Assembly (NCBI RefSeq): GCF_000972845.2
Contig: NW_020853564.1
Coordinates: forward strand, 1-64,000
Length of the DNA: 64,000 nucleotides
DNA from: Larimichthys crocea
Taxonomy: Eukaryota; Chordata; Actinopteri; Sciaenidae
Direction of reading: 5' to 3'
Of the stretch, positions 56,043 to 64,000 are shown piece after piece. Below the pieces are notes generated by a model. The model had not been told where the DNA came from. It worked only from the letters and a program-made list of their open reading frames with translations, and made no database searches. Each line of letters starts with the position of its first letter. Positions within the stretch are counted from its first letter, which is position 1. Position numbers and translations under genes: made by a program.

Positions 56043-57289
56043 TTGAAGCCTGCAACAAGATTTCAAACATATTTAGCTTCCTACTGTATGGTTACATCCC
56101 ATTGAAATAGATTACTGATAGTAATTTTAACACTATACCATCAGAGGTGGCATGAATTACTCTTTTCTTTTTGTCATTCTTTTGGTTAGTAGTAGTAAAA
56201 ATTGTTATACGGGATAATTATTTATTATTTGTCATATTATTTTCTTTCAAGCAACAATTACAATTGAAATTACATAAATGTTTTTTCCTATGAAGAACAG
56301 GACCACTGACAAGATTCGAGTGCATGCATTCAACAGGATGACTTTAGGAAGTGCTTTGAAGGAAGATAATTCAAATGTGGTGAACAAAGTGAACATACTG
56401 TGTATAAAGCCTAAATAACAGAGATGTTAACATAAATGCCTTTCAATGTTACGCAAAAGGAATTTTCAAAACTATTATTTTGTATTACCCTAATTTCTAT
56501 TTAAATTAATGTGTTTATTGCTTTTGTATGGAGATGGGTGTTACATATTATTTAAAGGGATAATTATTTTAGCAAATAATTTTAGAATGTGTGCATCAAG
56601 ATTCTCTTTTAATTTTTCATCATTAATGTTTAAATCCAGATGCAGATGTCGTTATGAACTCTAAAATCAGGGAATAAACAACTTATTGTGACTGAAGAGT
56701 TTTTGTCATTTTTTCATGATAGATTATCTTCTTAGCATCTGAAAATAATTTTATTCTCATCCTCTCACGTTCACTTCTTCCATTACAGGGACTAGAATTA
56801 GGACCTGCAGTAATCTACTTCAAGTATTTACCAGATATGAAATCAGTTAAGATAAAAGATAAAATGTCTTTTATGATTTCATGTCTTCGGCATTCAGTAC
56901 AAGATTCAAGATTCACTTCTTCTCTGCATTTATAGAAAAACCCATGACAATTGAATGATGTAGTTATTAGTGTTACTTCTTCTACACTCATGTGTCCAAA
57001 GTAAAACGACCCAGGGGCCCTTCGATAGAAAGTAGATGTTGCCTTTTTCTCTTTGACATAGTCAGTCGTACCTCTCCGTGCTTTCCTGTCTTCTGTTCCT
57101 TAGTAGTTGTGGAGCAGGTGAGCGGTTTTTGGGTAGAACAGATCAGGTGATCATAGAAGTGCGGGTTTGCTTTCCAACAGTCTGGAGTGAAGAGGTGTTG
57201 CTGATCACCCACATACACAATTTGTCATGTATAAAAAATATAAAACGTGCACTACAGTACGTTAGCAAAAACAAACACTAACACTAGCA
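56043..57289. repeat. OR 3' flank, inverted duplicate of 61215-62455
   Basis: No gene. The whole stretch matches 61215-62455 in reverse, with small differences. It includes a short open region (about 56988-57218, - strand) that is related to the frame at 61281-61580. Confidence 0.75.
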
Positions 57290-57445
57290 TTGCAGCCTGA
57301 CACATCTTTAAATACCATAATTGCATTTGCTGGTTTTATTATGATCCTCTGTCTTCCGCTTGCATTGACAGCATTCACATAGTTTTGCATTTATATTACA
57401 CTGAGCGGACGGCTTCAGGAAAGGAACGAGTCAAAGCAGGGTTCT
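57290..57445 (+). pseudogene. olfactory receptor fragment, inverted copy of 61058-61215
   Basis: Contains the - strand OR helix 5 to loop 3 text in reverse arrangement, with a one-base loss after the TFTYVC-like segment. It is most similar to OR copy C. It is broken at both ends. Confidence 0.7.
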
Positions 57446-57688
57446 AAATTTTTTGTATAACAGCCAATGGGCTGTGTAAGTTCTGGTAAATTTCCACTAG
57501 CCACATTTTTCCCGTGCAAAAAAAAAAAAGATTGAGAGATGAAAGATGATCATTTGATCATTTATAAACTAAACCTTAAATAAACTTATAATGTATATCC
57601 AATTAAAAGATTACAATAAAGAAAACTTAAGTACATACAAAAATGATCCTAACATTTCATTACACTTTTTATTTTTAGCTAGAAATGT

Positions 57689-57698
57689 NNNNNNNNNN
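57689..57698. other. assembly gap (10 N)
   Basis: Ten N bases. Left of it is the inverse of about 60840-60860. Right of it, TTGTTGTGGCAATACACA is the inverse of about 54806-54823. Confidence 0.98.
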
Positions 57699-58029
57699 TT
57701 GTTGTGGCAATACACAGCTTTTAGATAACAATTCTGTCGACAAATGTTTGCCACATCACTTTGTTTACATCTGATTTAAAATTTGGGAAAATTTGTTGCA
57801 AAACTATTCTAACAATTTTTTTTCAAACAAAAATAGTAAATATTGTATGGTTCTACTGTCTCAGGTATAAAGTCGAATCCCTTTTTCTGTCAAAAACCAA
57901 AATCCGAAAAAAAACGGAAACAGTGCTCCCTTTTCCTTTTTCGTTTTAAACCAAAAACGGATTTTGTTCTCAGCATCAAAAAAAAAAACAAAACCAAAAT
58001 ACGGCCCAAATTTGTTTTTGTCCCTCGTG
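57699..58029. other. low-quality AT-rich sequence after the gap
   Basis: Many poly-A and poly-T runs, and AAAAACGGAAACAG / TTCGTTTTAAACC type text. No gene recognised. Confidence 0.4.
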
Positions 58030-58448
58030 TCACGTCTACATTTTGGATCTGGTTATTATAGAACATATTAAATGTTAAATATAAAATATTCAATATTTAT
58101 CATCACAGTAACAGTGTTACACCACATTAGTAGCTGTAAACACTCCGCATTAGAAAATACTACGTTGGTTTGTGCTACATAGCAGTGTATAAAGGTAGTA
58201 AACATTTATAATCATCACTTTAAAAGTTACAACGTTGTTTTTGGTGCCTGTTTGTTTCCCAGATATATTAGTGTGTGTGAATGGGTGTATAGAGACATTA
58301 ACTTAAAGAACTTTGTAGAAAGGCGCTTTATGAAGTTCAGTTCATTTCCTTGTATTAGTTTACGGGCAGATCTGCCCGATCCATATGGCGGCGACGTCGA
58401 CGTACGATTCAGCGGCTCAATGCGGCGTCTATGTATATATGTCTATGG
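58030..58448. mobile_element. half copy of the foldback element
   Basis: Matches 54030-54449 in the same direction, or equally the inverse of the left half, and ends ATGTATATATGTCTATGG at 58448. The other half and the microsatellite are missing. Confidence 0.75.
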
Positions 58449-60300
58449 ATGGACAATGTGTGGTCCTCCTCACTGTTGGCCCATGTTAGGATCACTGGAG
58501 ATTACACAACAAACAAACCCTGCCTATAGTCAAGAGTGAACGTCAGACCCTGTATGTGACCTGCATTTTGTTCATTTGAAAACAGCCAGCACGTTGCGGT
58601 GTACGGACAAGTGAAGTGGAGTATATTTTCATGGTTTGAATGTGTTCAAACAGAACAACTGTATTCATGTCTGTGTGGTATGTGCTTATCTAATAGAACT
58701 AGCCCTTGAACCCAAACGCACACAACTCAGGAAGCAAAGGAGTACTCAGTAAACAAAAAGAGTACTAACAAATTGTCATTTATTCAGAAACACAATCTAA
58801 ACAGATCAATCTAACACGCACGGTACAATCTTAACTTTTTGACAATAAACTAACAAAATTAACCACTAAAGAAACCATTAACATGAACTACCTAACAAAA
58901 CATATATCTCCCTCTAGACTTGCTGTCTCTGCGAAAACAGAAATCAGCTCCATCACACAGGAAGGGGCGAGGCTGTTGGTTCACAGCACTGTCAAACAGA
59001 CTCCCAAAGTCTGGGTATGCTGCTTGAACTGTTGAAAGGTTGGTTGCCAAATACTGACTCCCTGGTAAAGCCTACTTACACTGACCATAAGCCGGTGCAT
59101 ATACACAGACCCTTTCCAAAAATTAGAATTAGATTAATAGAAAAGTTAACTTATTCCATAATTTACATTATATAACAAGGATTATTAAACTTTATAGATT
59201 ATAGATTCAGGGCCCACACTTCAAACAATTCAAGTATTTATTTGTTTCTGTTCACATAATTTGGGCTTCCAGCTCAAAAAAACCCACGAAACAGGAATTC
59301 AAAAAATTAGAATACTGTGAGAGAAATCACCCTTAATTTTGCAGGGCATTAATGTTTTTTAAACTGAGTGTCACACCTATCATCTACTAAACTCAAAGGC
59401 ACTGCAGACTGACAACTGGCCCAGAAGACCATCATTGATACCCTCCATAGGATGGGTAAGCCACAAAAGTTCATTGCTAAGAGGCTGGCTGTTCACAGAG
59501 TGCTGTGTCCAAGCATACCAATGGAAAGTCTAGTGAAGAGGGGCAAAATGTGTTCAGAACAACAGATGCAAACAGAGAAGATTCACAGAATCTGGCACGA
59601 GATCAGAAAGAGGGAATGAGGCGGTGGAGTCACAGCTTCAAAAAACCACCACATTCAGACGTATCCGGGAGATGGGCTACACTGTCGGTTCCTTGGGTCA
59701 AGCCACTTCTGAGCCTGAGCCAACGTAGGAAGCGTAGGACCTGGCCCCTGCCCATACCGCCAGAAGCCACCAAAACCTGGTGTAATGCCCATGCCATCAC
59801 ATGTGCTTGACTGGCCAGCCAAGTCGCCAGACCCTAACACCCATTGAGAATCTTATAGGGGTTTATCACGACAGAGAAATGAGGGCCACCAGGACCCCAA
59901 AACAAGAAAGACAGCTGACAAGCAAGCATCAAGGAAATCTGGGCTTCCATAACCCACGCATGCCACAGGCTGTTGCCTCAATCCACGGCACATCGAGCAT
60001 CAGGATTAAGGCAAAAGGAATCCCAACCAAGTAGTGAACTGACATATCGTTTAAGAAAGTACCATATTTGACGGATTTTGATGGCTACCAATTATTTCTT
60101 TTTTTTCAGCAAAAACGAGAAGTAAATGGTTGATTTCTCACAGTAGATTCTTGAATTTTTTGAATTCCTGTTTTCATGTTTTTTTTGAGCTGGAAGCCCA
60201 AACATATGTAAAAATAAACAAATAAATACTTGAAATTGTTTGAATTGTGGGCCCGACTGAATCTATAATCTATGAAAGTTTTAACCTTTTTTTTAATGAA
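58449..60300 (+). repeat. inverted, indel-rich copy of 51676-53552 (Tc1 element plus flank)
   Basis: 58449-59105 is the inverse of 52897-53552, and 59106-60300 is the inverse of the deleted Tc1 element. The transposase text is still readable in short shifted frames (SKHTNGKSSEEG, VKPLLSLSQRRKRRTWPLPI, KAKGIPTK), with the same internal deletion. It is therefore the same insertion, not an independent one. Confidence 0.85.
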
Positions 60301-60305
60301 TTATG

Positions 60306-60655
60306 GAAATAAGGGAAACGTGGCGCGGGAGAGTGCAAAAAGATTTGGGGGGCAAGGGGGCGGCGGGAGTGAGGTCGGAGGTGGGCCCATCAGGCAAACG
60401 CTGGGAAGTCCACAGGGGAGGTAAGTAAGGGGGTGGGGGCACGCGGCCGTGCCGAAGGGAGGGGAGAGCCAAGGCCGGTTGGGGAAGGGGGGGGCCCGAG
60501 AGGAAGGGAGGGGAAAGCAGGACAGGCAAAATGAGAAAACAAGCAGGGAGAGGCAGCGCTGGAAAACGAGAAACACGAACAAAACAAAACAAAGGAAAAA
60601 AAAAACATAAAGCAAAGAAGCGGAGGGTAGCAGGGCTGATATAAAGTGAAGGAGG
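60306..60655. other. GC- and purine-rich anomalous segment
   Basis: About 350 bp of mostly A and G on the + strand, with many GGGG runs and several GC-rich words (GGCGGCGGGAG, CACGCGGCCGTGCC). It is unlike the AT-rich surroundings. Open frames on the - strand here are proline/leucine-rich artefacts of the composition. No gene is supported. Confidence 0.7.
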
Positions 60656-60656
60656 T

Positions 60657-60765
60657 CAGTGACACACTGACATCTCTGATTTAATTTTAGATACAAGATC
60701 AAACATAATTGTTTTTACCACATGAAAATGTGGGTGAAAATTAATTTTGGCGTGTATTAAAAAAA
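60657..60765. repeat. 109-bp direct repeat, right copy
   Basis: Identical to 54822-54930 as far as I can read. After it the sequence continues into the OR block in good quality. Confidence 0.93.
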
Positions 60766-61057
60766 AACTCACTAGACCAGCTTGGCCGGTGATAAACGAG
60801 GCACTTTACCATCTATTTTTAAAAAGAAAAGTGTAATGAAATGTTAGGATCATTTTTGTATGTACTTAAGTTTCATTTTATTGTAATCATTTTAATTGGA
60901 TATACATTATAAGTTCAATTTAAAGGTTTAGTTTATAAAATGATCAAATGAATTCAGTGGCTCTCAATCTTTTTTTTTTTGCACAGGAAAAAATGTGGCT
61001 AGTGGAAATTCTGAATGGCTGGTAACTTCAGCCACATTGGCTGGTATACAAAAAAAT

Positions 61058-61215
61058 TTAGAACCCTGCTTTGACTCGTTCCTTTCCTGAAGCAGTCCTG
61101 CTCAGTGTAATATAAATGCAAACATATGTGAATGCTGTCAATGCAAGCGGAAGACAGAGGATCATAATAAAACCAGCAAATGCAATTATGGTATTTAAAG
61201 ATGTGTCAGGCTGCA
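61058..61215 (-). pseudogene. olfactory receptor fragment (OR copy F)
   Basis: The frame reads DTSLNTIIAFAGFIMILCLP, then LALTAFTYVCIYITLSRTAS and GKERVKAG. It covers helix 5 and the third inner loop of an OR, closest to OR copy C. Both ends are cut off by unrelated sequence, so it is a relic of about 50 residues. Confidence 0.8.
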
Positions 61216-61280
61216 ATGCTAGTGTTAGTGTGTTGTTTTTGCTAAACGTACTGTAGTGCACGTTTTAATATTTTTCATAC

Positions 61281-61580
61281 ATGACAAATTGTGTATGTGG
61301 TGATCAGCAACACCTCTTCACTCCAGACTGTTGGAAAGCAAACCAGCACTTCTATGATCCACCTGATCTGTTCTACCCAAACCACTCACCTGCTCCACAA
61401 CTACTAAGAGAACAGAAGACAGGAAAGCACGGAGAGGTACGACTGACTATGTCAAAGAGAAAAAAGGCAACATCTACTTTCTATCGAAGGGCCCCTGGGT
61501 CGTTTTACTTTGGACACATGAGTGTAGAAGAAGTAACACTAATAACTACATCATTCAATTGTCATGGGTTTTTTCTATAA
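61281..61580 (+). CDS. unrecognised short open frame (99 codons)
   Basis: It reads MTNCVCGDQQHLFTPDCWKA and later KHGEVRLTMSKRKKATS, with no family that I recognise. A frameshifted inverse copy lies at 56988-57218. It is AT/GC-balanced and might be an old exon, but there is no start context or splice site to support a gene. Confidence 0.15.
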   Translation: MTNCVCGDQQHLFTPDCWKANQHFYDPPDLFYPNHSPAPQLLREQKTGKHGEVRLTMSKRKKATSTFYRRAPGSFYFGHMSVEEVTLITTSFNCHGFFL

Positions 61581-62458
61581 ATGCAGAGAAAGTGAATCTT
61601 GAATCTTGTACTGAATGCCGAAGACATGAATATCATAAAAGACATTTTATCTTTTATCTTAACTGATTTCATATCTGGTTAAATACTTGAAGTAGATTAC
61701 TGCAGGTCCTAATTCTAGTCCCTGTAATGGAAGAAGTGAACGTGAGAGGATGAGAATAAAATTAATTTCCAGATGATAGGAAGATAATCTATCATGAAAA
61801 AAATGACAAAAACTCTTCAGTCACAATAAGTTGTTTATTCCCTGATTTTAGAAGTTCATAACGACATCTGCATCTGGATTTAAACATTAATGATGAAAAT
61901 TATAAAAGAGAATCTTGATGCACACATTCTAAAATTATTTGCTAAAATAAGTTATCCCTTTAACACCCATCTCCATACAAAAGCAATAAACACATAAACA
62001 CACAGAAACTAGGGTAATACAAAATAATAGTTTTGAAAATTCCTTTTGCGTAACATTGAGAGGCATTTATGTTAACATCTCTGTTATTATGGCTTTATAC
62101 ACAGTATGTTCACCTTTGTTCACCACATTTGAATTAATCTTCCTTCAAAGCACTTCCTATAGTCATCCTGTTGAATGCATGCACTCGAATCTTGTCAGTG
62201 GTCCTGTTCTTCATAGGAAAAACATTTATGTAATTTCAATTGTAATTGTTGCTTGAAAGAAATAATATGACAAATAATAAATAATTATCCCGTATACAAT
62301 TTTTACTACTACTAACCAAAAGAATGACAAAGAAAAGAGTAATTCATGCCACCTCTGATGGTATAGTGTTAAAATTACTATCAGTAAATCTATTTCAATG
62401 TGGATGTAACCATACAGTAGGAAGCTAAATATGTTTGAAATCTTGTTGCAGGCTTCAA

Positions 62459-63454
62459 TTACTCCCTCTTTTTAAACAACTTTTTCACAGATTCTTTGAT
62501 TTCTTGTGTCTGCAGAACATAAATGATTGGGTTCAACATGGGAGGAAAAACAGAGGTCAGAGACAGGTTAATGATCCTGGCATTTGGATGTATGTTTGCC
62601 ATCAAGGTGAATGTGATTATTATTGGGAGGAAATATATTGCCACTAATGACAAGTGAGCTGTGCAAGTTTTAAAGGCCTTCACTCGTTCCTGAACTGTGG
62701 CCACTTTAGACAACGCATAGCCAATATATGAATAACTGAACAAGATGAATATCAGAGGTAGCCAGAGAATAACAAGTGGTAACAAGTAAGCAAGGATTAA
62801 GTTGGGAGTTATGTCATTGCAGGCCAGACGATATATCTGGCCATGGTCACAGAAATAGCTGTTAATAACCACAGACTTACAGAAAGAAAGTCTTGTAAGA
62901 AGGCCAACTGCAAGAAGTACAACAGTAATGATAAAGACCCAGAAAAAGGCAATCAAAGACAGCATGAATCTGTGGGTCACTTTCACTTGATAATGCAGTG
63001 GGAAGGTGATAGCTATCAGTCTGTCATAGGAGAGGGCAACCAGATTAAGAGCCTGCATTGAAAGGCAGATGAAGCAGAAGAACAGAAATGTCAAGCAGTC
63101 GTTGTACGGGATGTAGTGATGGTTAAACAGAAAGATGTCAAGAACCTTCGGTACCAGAGCAGAGTTACCAAACAGGTCCACAAACGCTAAATTAAATACT
63201 GCAATATATTTTGGAGTTCTCAGATTATGATCCAAGCATATCACTGCCATCACAATAGTGTTTCCCAGCACTGAAACAATGTAAACAAAAAAGAGAAAGA
63301 CATAGTAATATTTTACATTAGGTATCCCAATAAATCCACTTATTATGAAATATGCAGGACGCACAAAAGTGATATTTTTCCCAAGGGCTGAGTTGAAAAG
63401 GTCCATTTGAAGACTTGTTGTCAAGGGTTCACTGATTGCAGCACAGTGGTTCAT
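62459..63454 (-). CDS. olfactory receptor, intact (OR copy G)
   Basis: A single-exon frame of 331 residues encodes a seven-helix olfactory receptor of a different subgroup from copies A and B. Marks: glycosylation site NIT (27-29), VLGN in helix 1 (62-65), [13 protein letters not shown] (78-90), [13 protein letters not shown] at the end of helix 3 (139-151), Cys 120 and Cys 202 for the disulfide, [10 protein letters not shown] (259-268), and [10 protein letters not shown] in helix 7 (305-314). The basic tail ends KKLFKKRE. M17 ([11 protein letters not shown]) is an alternative start that gives a more usual amino end. A broken inverse copy is at 55150-56042. Confidence 0.95.
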   Translation of the reverse strand: MNHCAAISEPLTTSLQMDLFNSALGKNITFVRPAYFIISGFIGIPNVKYYYVFLFFVYIVSVLGNTIVMAVICLDHNLRTPKYIAVFNLAFVDLFGNSALVPKVLDIFLFNHHYIPYNDCLTFLFFCFICLSMQALNLVALSYDRLIAITFPLHYQVKVTHRFMLSLIAFFWVFIITVVLLAVGLLTRLSFCKSVVINSYFCDHGQIYRLACNDITPNLILAYLLPLVILWLPLIFILFSYSYIGYALSKVATVQERVKAFKTCTAHLSLVAIYFLPIIITFTLMANIHPNARIINLSLTSVFPPMLNPIIYVLQTQEIKESVKKLFKKRE

Positions 63455-63715
63455 GTAGAGACTGGTCCCCTTCTGTGTTTCAGTCAGAATTCAGAGTCAA
63501 GCTTCTCTCGCTCTCTTATGAAGGGAAGCAGTGACGTTGGGGAAAGGGCCCTTTGTGGTCACACGACGAGTGGGTGACGTTGATTATGAGCTTGTGCGAT
63601 CTGACAGGGGAGGGCCGACACAGATTTATCACCTCAACCACCTTCAAAGCTTGGAGAGAGGCTGAGTCTGTTTCCCTGGTGACGACAATTAGAGAGAGAG
63701 ATGAGTTGGGGAAGA
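63455..63715. other. 5' flank of OR copy G
   Basis: No gene recognised and no clear TATA motif near the start codon. The sequence changes to a Gypsy fragment at about 63716. Confidence 0.4.
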
Positions 63716-63858
63716 AAAGTGGTTCAGGCAGAATTGAAAGCCATGTTGGAGATGGTTGTAATAGAAGAGTCCCACAGTGCCTGGTGTAGCCCCATCGTTC
63801 TGGTAGTCAAGAAAGATGGGTCTATCCGGTTCTGTGTTGACTATCGCAAGATTATCTG
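63716..63858 (+). pseudogene. Gypsy reverse transcriptase fragment
   Basis: One + frame reads VQAELKAMLEMVVIEESHSA then WCSPIVLVVKKDGSIRF and CVDYRKI. This is the start of a Gypsy RT domain (fingers and motif 1), in a single open frame of about 45 codons. It breaks at the CT repeat. It belongs to a different lineage from the element at 757-7267. Confidence 0.85.
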
Positions 63859-63861
63859 TGC

Positions 63862-63867
<6 letters not shown>

Positions 63868-63920
<53 letters not shown>

Positions 63921-64000
63921 CCTCCCTCCATCTCTCCATCTGTGGACATGTCTCATTAATGCATATTACTAATCCAAATCTTCCCCGGAGTTTCTGTGCT
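63868..64000 (+). mobile_element. (CT)n and start of another L2-type LINE 3' end
   Basis: CT repeats (63868-63920), then CCATCTGTGGACATGTCTCA and TTCCCCGGAGTTTCTGTGCT match 30585-30643 of the LINE 3' UTR. The copy runs off the end of the window. Confidence 0.85.

Noticed and set aside
60293..60702. Three overlapping proline/leucine-rich open frames on the - strand
   Set aside because: They reflect the purine-rich composition of the anomalous segment; no domain and no homologue in the window.

Overview
The window is vertebrate nuclear DNA, most likely from a ray-finned (teleost) fish. The evidence is a cluster of single-exon olfactory receptor (OR) genes embedded in a typical fish repeat mix: Ty3/Gypsy and BEL/Pao LTR elements, L1- and L2-clade LINEs, Tc1, Harbinger, hAT and pogo-like DNA transposons, and a tRNA-derived SINE. 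No bacterial, organellar or viral unit is present.

Layout. 1-7267: a decayed Gypsy retrotransposon on the + strand. 8155-14211: a piece of Gypsy LTR, an intact-looking three-exon transposase-like gene on the - strand (9009-11108), a BEL/Pao integrase tail with its LTR, an old Gypsy integrase fragment and a perfect 24-bp hairpin. After a 10-N gap, a second, indel-riddled copy of this 6-kb block lies at 15650-21643, preceded by an inverted Gypsy LTR and gag start. 21731-22719: a Harbinger element. 22815-27790: an L1-like LINE on the - strand, interrupted by a Tc1 element and by a probable solo LTR that itself carries a pogo-like MITE. 28010-31075: a 5'-truncated L2-type LINE with a 718-codon open frame.

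33-64 kb: the OR cluster. Three OR frames are intact (33484-34491, 41336-42343, 62459-63454, all on the - strand). The first two are a near-identical tandem pair inside a 2.5-kb duplication. Five other OR pieces are broken or truncated. Between them lie a 0.52-0.53-kb tandem array, a SINE, a hAT element with a perfect 8-bp target duplication, Harbinger and Tc1 remnants, a large foldback element, and two possible exons of an integrase-like gene.

The strongest overall observation concerns assembly. The window has three N10 gaps (14605, 47404, 57689). Each lies between two copies of a direct repeat, next to extra copies of neighbouring sequence that carry many one-base indels. For the third gap, the interval 54931-60656 reads as an inverted, error-rich second copy of the surrounding locus, placed between two contig ends that share 109 bp. 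Several apparent pseudogenes, including the broken OR at 55 kb and the second copy of the three-exon gene, may therefore be unpolished duplicate sequence rather than biology. No clearly new biological system is proven. The best biological lead is the intact three-exon gene at 9009-11108.
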